This document shows positions 37,201 through 49,127 of a DNA stretch of 64,000 bases, in pieces (within the stretch, counting starts at the first letter, position 1; every line of letters starts with the position of its first letter). The position numbers and the translations under genes were made by a program. This stretch comes from Saururus chinensis. Taxonomy: Eukaryota > Streptophyta > Magnoliopsida > Piperales > Saururaceae. The DNA lies in the NCBI GenBank assembly GCA_035235625.1, contig CP141147.1, positions 28,936,756-29,000,755 on the forward strand, in the 5' to 3' direction. The notes beneath the pieces were generated by a model that worked only from the letters and a program-made list of their open reading frames with translations, searched no databases and was not told the origin of the DNA.

Positions 37201-40200
37201 GTGAAAGCGCCTGAGGTTGTTTCTGCCTCTCCCTTACCAGTTAGGAGAAAAGAAAGGTCGCTATCTTCCTTGGTTGTGAGTACTCCACGAGTGTCTACTC
37301 AAACTGGTTTGACTGGGAGGAGGACCAAAGCTGTTGCAAGAAAAGCTGGGGCATTGCGAAATACAAATTTTCCTCTTAAAGACTCCATTAAACAAGAGGA
37401 AGACTCTTCAGAAGACCAACCCGCAAGTTCCAGTATGCCAAGTACCTTAAACAGGATTTCACACAATAAACGGCAGGTGAGGGGATTCACCTCTTCTCTA
37501 ATATGGTCCAAAAATAGCTGAAAACATGTCAGCATGTGTGCTTTAACTCCTAATTTTACTTAAGTATCTGAGCTTCTATTAACTTCCGCAATCAGTAGCG
37601 GCTCTTGGTTTTCTCTTGCTGTCTATGCATTCATTCTCTAATGGGGATAATTTTGCCTAATAGAACGGAATTAAATATTCTTCTCATTCTTTCTGCTTTA
37701 ATAAATTGAAGTTTGGCTGAATGACGTTTTCCCATGCAGTTCACTGCTGATTCATCAGACAACATATCTATTAAAGATTCAGAGAATGGTGGTGAACACT
37801 GGTCACCCAAAGGGGACCTATGGAAGCCCTTGAATTGTCTAGTTGAAGCTGCTAATAGAACAAAATCGTTCAAGTCTTCTTCTGCTATAAAATCAGAGCA
37901 ATCTCATGGCTCTGACAGTGGAAAACAAGCTTTGAAAAACAAAGTTAAGGAACATAAGCTAAAAGCCCAGGATGACAAGAATGGTGACCTTGCAGCTTCT
38001 TCAGGAATAATAAAAGCTAAAAGATTCAGAAAGAAGGCGACTGCTTCAAAAGAATTGAGCACCTCTGCTCAGGCGCTGTTTGATTCAGCAGGATTCAAAC
38101 TTGAAAGAAGAATAGGTCCCATTTGGTGTTCATTAGTTGCATCTGATGACCAGTAAGGATTTTCTTGAAATTAAAACATGCATAAGTTAAGTGATACTTG
38201 TATATTTATATACATGTGCTTGCACTCACAAACACATGCAGACATAAGTCATGTACCATCACTGTAGATAACCGTTTCTGACCTTGCTTTATTGCACTGT
38301 CTCTTAAAATTTTATACCAACCCATTCTATTTCACGTTGTTTCTTTAGATATTGAAGGATGTGGTGAACCTAGTCCGTCTTTACCTGAATAAGTATTATG
38401 AAAAAAACAGTAGACTGTCAATCGGTGGCTGTGTAGGGGAATCTACTTGGAAACATTTATAGCAAGAATCTAAACCTTCAATCTTTTAACATGAATTTGA
38501 CTCACTGCACCTGCTTGGAAGCATTCATAGCAAGAATATAACTTTGAATTTTCTTAACATGATACTTGACTCTGGACTTATACAGTAAAGTATTAGTGTT
38601 AAAGCTTGATTTTCACAACATAAAGCATTAAAATATAACCTCTTACTTGGAGGTTGTTTTACCATGACATTATGTTTATAGACTGTTGTATTCACTTCTA
38701 GTTTCTTATGTGATACGGTTTGTTCTTTCCTCACTGCTATATATACGTGGTTTTTTCAGACAAGGAGATGCACCACTGCCACAAATTTCAGCATCTTACT
38801 TGAGAATAAAGTGAGTTTTCTGTCATTATTATTTTAAGACTCTTGGCCTGCATATTACTGCATTTTGCTGTAGTTTTTCTGTTTTCTCCAACATGTTGTA
38901 ATATTTATACAGGGATGCATGTCTTTTAAAAATATCTTATAGATTGCAGGAAACGGTAATGATTTATTTCGTGTTAAAAAGAGTCCACTACTTCACTGAC
39001 TAGGTTTTTTTTATTGAAATATCTAATTCCCAATTACTGCAAGTTAGAAACATGGTTTGCAGGGAATATGAATGTATGGCTTTTTTTATATTCATCTATG
39101 GTAAAATGTTTACATTTTTATCTGATCGCATTTTTAATATAATATAGTGCTACCCGTGTCCAGAGAATGCTGCTAAGATGTCACTTTTTAGCTAATGCTG
39201 TATGTGTTGTTTTGGAGCTTAATTTAAGACCATTTGTGCTCTAGATCATTTGAAAAATCTAACCTAGTTATGCATTTTAACATTGTTATAACAGAAACTG
39301 CTAATAATCTGATCTGAAATTATGCTAACCCTTGTCATCCCAATATGGAACTAATCTTAGGCGGCCATGAAATTCTGGGCATGAGCTTGGGTCCATCTGG
39401 ACTGACCACTGAAAACAAAAGCTTGAGACATGATCGTACCTATGTCTAGGTATCATGCATAAACCGTTTTTAATGGTATATGTAGGCATGCGTATAATAT
39501 ATTCTCAGAATTGAAGACAGAGAAAGCTAATTAACTCTTCTCATTCAATTAACCATGGACAGGAAATTGGTTCCCCGGGTCTAGGTTGGTTCAACCCTGT
39601 CACAGCGTAACTGAACCAACCCACGATGCATAGCTAATTATGTCTTATGCCCTATCCCATGTGAATCTTGATTACCAGGAATGAGCAGTCTTTGGAGTGT
39701 TGCGGTAGAAAAACAACACCTTGCTATTTTGTCATGCCTCTTTGAATAAGTTGTGTGGTAACATATGCACATGTACATAGTCATAAAAAAACTGTGGCTC
39801 TTTTTGTCGTTTAGGTCATAAAATCCTTGCTCTAGGACTTTGTAACATAATAGTTATGTGCTGATTGTATAGATACTTCATAGGAAATTATTGGATGCTG
39901 TGCAGAAGCTTTTTTTGTTTTTTTTTGTGTGTGTTGGAAAATGTGAAAATTGGGCTATATGCTTCGAACTGTACATAGGATCTTCTTTTTGTGTTTAGTG
40001 CCAAAAAATGGATCTTCTTTTGTGAGCTTATGTCCATTGCTACCTCTCTCATGATGTATGGATGACAGTGTCAGTGAAAACGTGTTTCCTTCTAAAGGGA
40101 TATTGAAAATGATGTGATGCTCTTATTTTTTATAATTTATATTATGTTTGCTACCATTAATACTACTAGTAATTTTTCTTGAGTATCTTTCCATGTGTAG

Positions 40201-42776
40201 CTCCCCAATGCACATGTTATCCTATGAAACACCGACTATCTTCCTGTATCTGACGTGGAGGATTTGGGAGCAGGTCCATTGGATTCCATTATTGTTTTCT
40301 GAAGAGTCTAATGTAAACTGCTTCTTCCAGTCATTTCCACAGTAAAAAATAGCAGTATTTGGACCAGCAGCCAAATTTGTCGGAAATAAACATGTTAACT
40401 CCTTGTAGTGATTAGTGATATAGGCTGAGATGGACATGATGCATGCACCCATTTTCTATGTTCCTCTTTTAATCCCATCTGGTTCACATCCGTTAATTTA
40501 ACATTGGGAAAGGTAGCGGGAGGATTCCTGTGTGATACCAATCATACATTGTAAAATATCATTGTCATGAACACCTTATCTCATTTCTGCTTTTATTTTT
40601 GTTTTAATACCACGATTTACCCCCAACTATAAATACAGTCTAAATTATCTTTGTTGTCTCATCACATACTCTTTGTTCATCTATTTCTAACACCTGCTTT
40701 ATGGCTGATCGTGATGATAGGATGCTCCTAGGAACAACTGCTTTTTTTTATCTGCAATGTTAACAAACTTGTTTCGCTCTGCATTCTTATTTGCTTTTCT
40801 TTTGGTTTTTATGATAGAGATGGCAGTTTACCTGTTTCATTCATCAGAAAGTACCTCGTAAAGAAACTGGATCTTACAAGTGAAGATGAGGTACGAAATT
40901 TTTCTGTCAGTTGGAAAATAAGTAGAAGCTTATGAAGACTGTTTTAATGTGTTAACTAAAGATATGGAAATGAGGTTTGGACTTTTTGCTTGCATGTTTT
41001 AGTAAGCCTCCCAAGCATGTTTTATGAGCTGTTTTCCATATACATCCCAAGTGAAACCTGTTGTGAAGAAGAGAGGAGAAAGATATGGCTTGGCTTTTTA
41101 TTCTTCAAGAATACACTTTTTTACCCTATACTATTTTGTGAAAGTTCTATTAATGTTAATTGGTCCAAAAACTTCAAGCAGTCAGAGTGCACCCACAATT
41201 TGAGGGAAAATGTCAATTATACCATTGAAATTTAGTTTTCTTTATGTGCGCTCTGAGTAGAATCTTATTACATTTTATACCCTTATTTCAACTTTAATAT
41301 CAGTTCTATGCTTAGTCGATCTGTCTAGTCCTTTTAATGAAAACATGTCAGTTCTAAAATCGGAAAATGATCCTGTTAATTGTATTCTAAGAATGATTTG
41401 GTAACATGAAAATTGGTGAATATTGTGATGCAACTGGCAATAATCCGCGGGTAAATATGAGTGCAATCTTTGACTAGGGGCATTATTGAACTAAATTTGC
41501 AATAAGAGGTGGACTATTATAAATTTTTTTGACGGGTGCATTTGGAAATAGTTTAACTCTGTGGTGCTAATGATATTTTCCTTTCAAAAATGGATAAGTT
41601 GCCACGGTGTCTTCCACTGTATACTCTGTATTTTGTTTGCTTAACACCAAAGTGTGAGCCAACACCATCATTAAGGGAAATTAAATTTTGGATGAATTAC
41701 TATTTTATTTACAACTGGTGCAAATAGGTTGTAAAGTATGAGTCTCATCCAATATTTTTGGTTTGCCCCAACTTTGACACTAGTTACAGCTACTGCATAT
41801 GTGCTCCTTACAATTTCCCATAGCTGCTAATACTCCTCATCCAACACACCAACGGTAAGTAGGAAGCTTTATTAATACTACGTTCGTCTTATTATAAGCG
41901 TCTTATAATTAGTTCATTTTGAAACCAAATAGGACACTTATTATGGGACGGAGGGAGTATTTTGAATATGCTGGAACTTTTGTCCTAAACAGTCTCTGGC
42001 TGATACAATTGGTTCAGTCATCATGTTATAAATGTTTCATCATAAGCTGAAAAAGGGAAAATTAATTTAGTATTAAGTGATGGATAGAAAGTGAGAAGGG
42101 GCGGCTAGAAAAAAAATTATGGTTCAATAAAAAGATATAATTAATTTAAACTGCCCAAGTTTTAAATACTGATTTAGTTGGAGACACAGTCGTTACCTGA
42201 ACTTGACCACTCGGTTGAGCTATTTGGTGATCACCTTAGGCAGTCCATTTTTTAAATTGTGAACACTGGCTTTTACACCCCTGTGTTGTACAATGATCAA
42301 TTCAAGTGATGAAAGTTTTTATCCAATTAAAGTGTCTAGTTCTGTAGTCTACATGTTTCCCTGGATCTTCCTGATGTTCTTTGTATCCAGACTTCCACAA
42401 GATGGTTGTAAATTATTAGCATCATAGCAAATAATTGTATTTAAGGGCATATCAATCGTTATTTTCCCTTAAATTTTATTTTCTCAGGCTCAAGTGCTTG
42501 CATTATTTCTGCACGATTGTTTAATTGCTCGAATATTTTGTCATTATTGATTTTCTAGTGGACCTGTGTCTATGACTAACATACGTGCTTCTTACTCAAT
42601 AGGTGGAAATAACATGTCAAGGGCAGCAAGTGGAACCCGCGTTGACCTTGCACAACCTGGTAGATGTATGGCTGCAAACTGCTCCAACATCAAAAAGGGT
42701 AGCGGCATCTGTGGGCACCTCAGCCAAAGACTTCGTCATGGTGCTGACCTATTCTAGAACGTCTCATGCCTCTTGA
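34300..42776 (+). CDS. DRIP2: RING-type E3 ubiquitin ligase of the DRIP family (seven exons)
   Basis: Nuclear E3 ligase; the Arabidopsis DRIP1/DRIP2 proteins ubiquitinate DREB2A and restrain drought responses. Exons: 34300-34414, 36227-36326, 37143-37476, 37740-38152, 38760-38810, 40818-40890, 42603-42776. They sum to 1,260 nt, 419 residues plus TGA, almost exactly the length of DRIP2. The C3HC4 RING at residues 19-66 (CPLC, ECLHTFCRKC, CCPIC) spans exons 1-2. RPDHNLQDVRAKIFPLKRRK, next, is the DRIP/PcG-RING signature. The middle is Lys- and Ser-rich with likely nuclear signals. The C-terminal RAWUL-like part reads PQISASYLRIK, SFIRKYLVKKLDL, VEITCQGQ and DFVMVLTY. The start is the ATG giving MAGQVVKVRRELL. 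Intron 1 is 1.8 kb; intron 6 holds a Stowaway-like MITE at 41878. Confidence 0.95.
41878..41957. mobile_element. Stowaway-like MITE in DRIP intron 6
   Basis: 80 bp flanked by TA. The right end, reverse complemented, is CTCCCTCCGTCCCATAATAA, the classic form; the left is CTACGTTCGTCTTATTATAA. Confidence 0.75.
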
Positions 42777-44309
42777 CACATTAATATCGTGTCTTCTAAT
42801 AACCAATAATGTAATATGCGAGACAGTTCTCCATGTGCGGTATTGAAGATTCTTAGATGTATACAATGTAGGCTATATCCAATTTCATAGCATGTTGTCT
42901 CATTATAATGTTCTACTGACCAGTTTGCAGAGTGCACTTGAGCCATGAACATTACCATTTAGTCTCCTGAGTGTGTTTGTACCAATAGGAAACAAATTTC
43001 TTTTTATAGTTTTTAATAAATTTAATTTTCAGTTAAGTGCACTTGTATAGTTATAAGTGTAAAACTGTGTGGATTGGTACCAGGTAAACCTAAGTGCTGT
43101 ACCTTATAAAAGAACTCTGGCTTGAAGTCTTGTTCTCAAGGAACCACTTCCCCAACGCATGGCCAGTTCCTACGCGGTTGTTTTGTTTCTTTTCTTTTGG
43201 GTAAGGCAGTTCTTACGCGTTTTGAAAATAACGCATCTAAACTGACTGGCTCTCGTAGGGCTTTGAACATATAGTACATAGAGGGCAACTCGTTATTTAT
43301 AAATAACTGTTATCTTATGTACTATGTTCGGAGCCCTATAGGCTGGTGTCTATTTGAAAAGCCACTGCTAGAGGCAGACATCGAAACTGCATGATCACAG
43401 CTTTTATGTTGATAATGGTTCAAGGAGATTCCCTATTCTGCTTTTGGTTTCCTTTCTGGACAAATAAGAAAGAAAAGCAGGCATGACCCATCTTGAAAAC
43501 TTATATTAAACGTTTAAATGTCCAGACAATAGCTTAATGACCCAAAAAATCATAAGCTTGTCCTTCCCTTATCCCAGCACGCTTCTATGTCTTCATTTCC
43601 TCTTGTTTTCCTTTTCCATTCTAGAAACCTTATCTCCTGCCAGTTGCTGGTGAGAGGACGCCACTTTTTCCTACTTTTCTAGTCTATCTCTCCCATCTTG
43701 GTAAAGCCTAGCCATGGTACTCGCTTGTTGGTACTTCACTTTCCACTCCATTGTTCCAAAGGCCAATCAACTCTTATTCAGGCTCAGAATTCAGATATCC
43801 CTGTATCCCACCGTATAAACCCTCCTGAATCCGGCTATATTAGCATCTCCCCTGGAGTATCTTCTCATTCTCGAGAGTATGATAAACTCAGGCATTTATT
43901 CAACATACTACATACTTGTCCACCATTTTCTTTCGTATCAGTTTTTCTAAGCAAACAAGGACAACCACACTGAGAAGGCTACCACACACTAGGAATCTAC
44001 TGTGGCAGAAAAACATCTTCTCTCGGGACCCAGACTAGAGGATGCTGCAAGCAAGATTTTTGTCTTCATGCGCTAGCTATCCTCGCTGCTGTCTCCTCAT
44101 GTGTATCGCTTCTCTTAAAGCTAGCAATTCTCTGCATCACTGATGACATGCAAAATCAGTGAAGCACTTGGCATGCAATAATCACCTTTTAGGGTGAGAC
44201 GGCCCACTTAGAGCTTCCAGTCAAAAGCTACCCTGCAACATGATTGCAGCTTTGTGCATAACTCAATCCCTTTCTATCTGTTTAACTTAGCCTAGTCTCC
44301 TTCCTCTTC
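42777..44309. other. DRIP 3' UTR, spacer and promoter of the second NDR1/HIN1-like gene
   Basis: No gene seen. It contains an imperfect hairpin at about 43236-43356 (listed separately). The sequence just before 44310 is presumably promoter. Confidence 0.45.
43236..43356. repeat. Imperfect inverted repeat (hairpin)
   Basis: Core 43257-43337: the left arm agggctttgaacatatagta pairs with the right arm, which reverse complemented reads agggctccgaacatagtac. Between them is the palindrome gttatttataaataac. Similarity continues outward for about 20 bases on each side. It is either a small MITE or a hairpin RNA source. Confidence 0.5.
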
Positions 44310-44317
44310 TTTATATT
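44310..44317 (+). promoter_or_regulatory. TATA-like box of the second NDR1/HIN1-like gene
   Basis: TTTATATT lies only 9-16 bases before the ATG at 44326, too near for transcription to start upstream of it. It is about 57-64 bases before the in-frame ATG at 44374. This argues that 44374 is the real start. Confidence 0.45.
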
Positions 44318-44373
44318 CACTTCGTATGTCCCTCTCATTCACCACATATCCAACACACCAGCCTTGCCTGCAA

Positions 44374-45006
44374 ATGTCTCAACTCCTTATAAGCTCTCCC
44401 AAACACTGCGCCAAGCACGGACCTGACGTAGATAAGCTCTACAAGAGACTAGCCTACATCTTTTCCACCATTGTCCTCTTTGTTCTCTTCATCGTCTTCC
44501 TTGTTTGGATCATCCTGCGCCCTTCCAAGCCCCAGTTCTCTCTCAAGGAGGCTAACATCTACCAGCTTGATCTTGCAGGGTCCCACCTCCTCAACTCCTC
44601 CATACAGGTCACTCTGGTTTCCAAGAACCCTAACAACAGGGTTGGTGTGTACTATGACCAGCTTCGAGCCTATGCTTCCTACAAGGGCCAACAGATAACC
44701 GAAGACGTTTCTTTGCCTGCTTTCTACCAAGGGCACGAGGACACTAACCTTATATCGGCATCGCTGGCCGGAAATTGGGTCCCCGTCGCCGCCTCCTTCG
44801 GCTATGAGGTTAGCCGAGATCAGACGTCCGGGAAGATGCTGCTGAGCCTCAAGTTGAATGGCAAGCTTCGGTGGAAAGTGGGCACTTGGTCCTCCTCTCA
44901 ATACCATTTTAATGTGGATTGTGTTGCAGCTATGGAATTGGGTCCAAACTCTGTGCTCACTCCCCTTAGTACTAAGCAAGGCGCTCAGTGTTCTACTAGT
45001 GTTTGA
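44374..45006 (+). CDS. NDR1/HIN1-like (LEA_2 domain) membrane protein, second copy
   Basis: A 210-residue intronless gene; a longer frame from 44326 adds 16 residues but starts too close to the TATA-like box. The N-terminus has KHCAKHG, typical of NHL proteins, then a basic DKLYKRL and one membrane segment at about 30-51 (STIVLFVLFIVFLVWIIL). The LEA_2 domain follows, with NPNNRVGVYYDQLRAYASYK near residues 86-105 and KLRWKVG near 170. The family sits at the plasma membrane and members are induced in defence and senescence. It is a diverged paralogue of the gene at 16203; the two share the NPN-R-YYD block and the RWK-G block but differ greatly elsewhere. Confidence 0.92.
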   Translation: MSQLLISSPKHCAKHGPDVDKLYKRLAYIFSTIVLFVLFIVFLVWIILRPSKPQFSLKEANIYQLDLAGSHLLNSSIQVTLVSKNPNNRVGVYYDQLRAYASYKGQQITEDVSLPAFYQGHEDTNLISASLAGNWVPVAASFGYEVSRDQTSGKMLLSLKLNGKLRWKVGTWSSSQYHFNVDCVAAMELGPNSVLTPLSTKQGAQCSTSV

Positions 45007-45982
45007 TCATTAAGAAAGGTCTTTAAGAGTGTCTGTTACTTGTATATATATTGCTTTGCTTTCATGCTGTGCAATGCCCCTAAGGCTTATCAGCGGGCAA
45101 TATGTTTTATTACTAGAACTATGTCTGATAAGTAGCTAGGTTTGTTCGTCCTTCTAAGTTTGTGCACGGTAGCATTAAGATAGAACTACTTTGTAACAGC
45201 TATGTCCTTTTAGCTGTGTTTATAATGTGAAAAGGAGATATGAGTTTTTTGCATAGAAACTCTAATTTACACCTAATACGCCTAAAGTATCTTATTTAAA
45301 ACTGGGTAAAATTGTTAAAATTGAAGCATAATTTATGCTAATCAAACTCAAAATCTCTGGAGTGCATCAGGTACATTTTGCATGTGCACTTCTCCTAATT
45401 GTATATATAAGAGCATTGGTAAAACTATCATATATTGGCGCATGTGGCCAGCATGAGCGCAAGCATTGAGAGCTATCGTATCTTGTCATGACAATGCACG
45501 CTAATAGAAAAGTAGGAGGGTGATTCAAACCCACTTGCCCCGAGTAAGATGTGTCGTCAAATTGAAATCCGACGGCCCACGTTTGAGCTAGGGTTCTATT
45601 TCGAAAGGATTGAGGATGAGAATCTTAACTTTGTAACTTTGAGATAAAGAGATGGGAGTCTATGATCATGAGATTCTTGGTGATGGGAAAACAAAAGAGG
45701 CGGGAAGTGCAGCTGCTTTCATACGGAATCTTCATATTTACATGTCACTCAGAGCTTTTATGGGGCCCTCTCTAAACACCTTTCTTTTGTTGTTAATGGA
45801 GCTAAATATAGATTAAAGGCTAATTTAAAAAGTAAACATTAAATATATCATGATAACTAAAACAATTCTCGCGGATTCATCCTGCAGAATCATTCAACAG
45901 CATTGGAAGAAAAATCAGACATATTGGAAGAAAGTAACCCACTAGATTCACCCATTTCCTAGTTGGGAATTTTCTTATTATA
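45007..45982. other. 3' flank of the NDR1/HIN1-like gene and spacer
   Basis: The first 200 bases are likely 3' UTR; nothing else recognised. Confidence 0.45.
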
Positions 45983-46070
45983 CTGCTTCTGTCCCACATT
46001 AATAGTTATATTTAATTTTTTAAAATAAATTAAAATTAAAGAGAACTATTAATGTGGGACAGAGGGAATG
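45983..46070. mobile_element. Stowaway-like MITE, near-perfect hairpin
   Basis: 88 bp flanked by TA (45981-45982, 46071-46072). The left half ctgcttctgtcccacattaa pairs with the right half, which reverse complemented reads cattccctctgtcccacatt. The arms meet at ttttttaaaataaatt. It looks like the least decayed copy in the window. Confidence 0.8.
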
Positions 46071-46650
46071 TAAGATACTGTTAATTGATCAATCATTCAT
46101 AGATTCATGTATTATTAATTTGTTCTAGTGTGTTCCAATATGAGAACTGGAATGCTTTTGTATCATCGAGGAGTCAAATTCAGCCAACTTTAGATTTTTG
46201 AAGCCCCAATTGCTTGTGGTCATTAAAAGTTGGGCCTTGATCAAGCTGTGGCACATGATTATTCTGGTTACCCACAAGAAAATAAATAGGCCTTTTCAAA
46301 TAATAACAAAGACATGTGCAATTGGTTCTTGTCTTCTTTGAAAAAACAATTACTTTCAGCCACTCAATTGTTTCTGTGTCTGGTGTTTCTCATTGCAGCT
46401 TAAATGGGAAGCAGCTCAAGTGAGTGATTTTGTTGAAAAGCATCTCATTGACTTATTGAGCCTTTCACTGTATGAGGAATTCTTAGAAATGTTTAAAAGA
46501 ATGAGGATATATTTGTTCTTTGAAGAAGTTAAAGCGATTAGCTTTTCTGAATTAGCATTCTACCTGTCTTCTTATGCCATGCTACTATATAAAAAATGTG
46601 TTTGGTTGCACAAAGTATTAAAAAATGTGTTTTTATATTAAAAAATACTT
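46071..46650. other. Spacer, nothing recognised
   Basis: An 82-codon frame at 46393 has no family resemblance; otherwise AT-rich. Confidence 0.4.
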
Positions 46651-46778
46651 GAGCAACGTGAAGTTTTATACGTCAAAATTCTACTTTATCATTTCAGCAT
46701 CATTGATGAGTGATGCTTATTTTTCATTGTCCCCACTTATCAATAGTGCTAAAATAGTGAAATTTTACGTCACAATAG
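46651..46778. mobile_element. MITE, family 'TGAAGATTCACACGTC' (copy 2)
   Basis: Diverged relative of 8491-8653. Its left end (gagcaacgtgaagttttata, then cgtcaaaattctactttatc) and right end (gaaattttacgtcacaatag) match copy 1 at the acgtc, ctactt-atcat and acgtcacaatag blocks. Confidence 0.6.
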
Positions 46779-46796
46779 TATTACTTTTTTAGTCCC

Positions 46797-46986
46797 GTTT
46801 ATATGAGCCCGGGCTCATATACGCTTACGTGAACCTAGGTTCTATGGGCCGTTGGATTTACATCCGGCGGCCCATAATACTCGTAAGTTTAAATGCCCAT
46901 AAGTATTATAGACCGTCAAATATAAATTTAATGGCCCATAGAGCTTAGGCTCACGTAGGTATATGTAAGCCCAGGCTCATATAAAC
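46797..46986. mobile_element. Fold-back MITE with GGCCCA motifs
   Basis: 190 bp. The left arm (gtttatatgagcccgggctc, then acgtgaacctaggttctatg and ggccgtt) pairs with the right arm reverse complemented (gtttatatgagcctgggctt, then acgtgagcctaagctctatg and ggccatt), giving about 57-bp arms. An extra 16-bp palindrome atgagcccgggctcat sits at 46803-46818. The superfamily is unclear; it lies 18 bp from copy 2 of another MITE. Confidence 0.7.
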
Positions 46987-49127
46987 TTTTTTCTTATTTT
47001 TTTATATTATAATGTAAGCTAAAAAGCTAAAAATGTTGGAAGCGGCAGTGTGTACAGGAGAACAAACTAGTGAACCACGCCACACCACAAATAATAGAGA
47101 AAACTGGTAGCATGAAGAAATTGACCGGTATGATGGACCAAATTAGATTCAAGTCCAAGCTAATGGGATCATCGAAGCAGTTCATCAATAAGTTACATAT
47201 ATAATAAATTGCAGGCAAAAGGAAGAAATAACAATAGGCGAGAGTGATATGATATGGCTCAACCAATGCCTACGCCACCCAAAACAAGTTCCACGATGGT
47301 TACAAACAATTACACAAGTACAAAGCCATGAAGACATCTGATCCAATCCTCTCCCGAGGCATACAAGAAGAATTGAAGTTCTTCAAAAGTGCCCAACATA
47401 AACAAATGAACAAAAGCCCAATTAACTGGCTTAGAATTATATTATAACACGCACACTAAATATTGAGGTACAAGGCCTTTTTGTATATATACACATCCCA
47501 ACTCAAGAAAAGACTTACTAAACCCTTCCCATCCATGATAGTAAGTCTCACAGAGAGTTCAAATCTAGAAATTTTTTGGACTGCTTGCTTTTGATTGAAA
47601 TTTGGAGTTTTGATGAAGGATATGCACTGCAACACTTTGCTTCAAGGTTTAAAAACAGTATTTACCCCCATCAATTATAGATATTAGTGTGTAATCAAGA
47701 TCTCTATAAATTGTTCTCAATATACAATGAAACCTACTTTCTTTGTCTAAAAATTACACTTTTAAAGAAAAATATCTAAATACCTTAAAGAATATTGATA
47801 TAAGAGTGAAAAGATTGTTTCTCTCTTCAAAAAGTGCAAAACTCCTACTTTTTTCTATAAATTTTGTAACCCCTTTTGAAAGTGTATTTTTTAACAAAAA
47901 ATAATTTTTATAACCAATTTTAATATATTTATTTCTTTTTCATTTTGAAAATATTCTAACATGAACATTCCAAAAACCCCCAACAGTAAAAACTTGGGTA
48001 TATGGGCTTACTACTATTGTATATAATATTCAGTTCCTTTAGGCACTTGTTGTAAAACAAAAAACAAAAAAAAACTACACTTTATCTTAGCCAAAAGGTT
48101 GAGGGGTCTGCAAGATGTCTTGGACATAGCAAGAAGTAATAAGTAGAAGATTTGTCTAACTTGACCGGTTTTATTTGGTGACCAACAAAAAATTTGGCAA
48201 CATATCCAACAATTCAGTCATGTAATCTGGTCATAATAAGTGGTCAAGAAAATATTTCTCATGGGCAGATGCCCATACCTATGTTGAAGCATGAGAACCA
48301 AATGTATGGATACAAGATCTAGGGAAGGAGATTCGGGCAAAAAATGATTTTCTTACACCAGATATAAGTTTTGATTTGATAGAGAAAAAACCCCTTATTT
48401 TCGTGTGAGCTACTTTTCTCTTTTCTAATTAAACCCTAAACCCAAGTGAAAGGTTTTATTAGACAAAAAATTCAGCAAATTTAACCTGTCAGTTTTACAA
48501 TAAAAAACTTGCAGATTTGGATCGGCCTACCACCAGCAGTGAAATACATAAAAAATGCATACCCAAAATTTATGCATTTTCTGGGCTGGTGGAGGCTGCA
48601 CTCCCCATTGGATGTGAGGCATAGACGATCCGAACCGAAATCTTATGTGCCTGTAGCAAACCATTCGGAAGGGAAAAACAAGTCAGTGAAATTAATCATC
48701 AATGTCAGGCAAGTATTTCGGCTTGTCGCCAAAAAAACATAAAAATAATGTGAGCTGAACTGAAGTTAAAAAAAATGTAGGCTAAAAAACCGCGTGTGCA
48801 ATGGTTAGCCAAGAGGATTCGTAAAAAAAAAAAAAAGTTAGCCAAGGAGATCTTAATTCAAAGTTCTTCAATAGAGGCACACTAAAACAAAACTAAAATT
48901 CTTGTCCTTAACAGAAAGAAGTATACTGACTGATGATATTTTAATAGTCATATAAGCTCGTTCAATTACCGAATTTGTTTAACATGCAAAGTCTCCAAAC
49001 TTTGTTCAAAATAAGTCCATAGAGATTATGACTTTACCTTGTGGATTCTTGGTGGTTTAGGCTCCGATTCTGACTATTGTTGCTGCGATAAATATTCACC
49101 ATGATCCTTTATTACGAAAAAAATTTA
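46987..49127. other. Spacer with a U2 snRNA-like scrap
   Basis: No protein gene recognised. A 29-base U2-like segment is at 48075-48103. A weak inverted repeat ('cctaccaccagc' against 'gctggtggagg') lies at about 48526-48595. Confidence 0.45.
48075..48103 (-). pseudogene. U2 snRNA-like fragment
   Basis: On the minus strand the sequence reads CTCAACCTTTTGGCTAAGAT and goes on AAAGTGTAG. The conserved 5' part of U2 snRNA is CTCGGCCTTTTGGCTAAGAT then CAAGTGTAG, so 26 of 29 bases agree. The rest of U2 is missing and a T-rich run follows, so it is not a working gene. It is probably a truncated retro-copy or a piece of a U2-related SINE. A chance match is unlikely at this length but possible. Confidence 0.5.

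Noticed and set aside
44326-44373. ATG at 44326 as start of the second NDR1/HIN1-like gene
   Set aside because: Only 9-16 bases from the TATA-like box; the ATG at 44374 gives a normal family N-terminus.
46393-46641. 82-codon frame
   Set aside because: AT-rich composition and no known motif.
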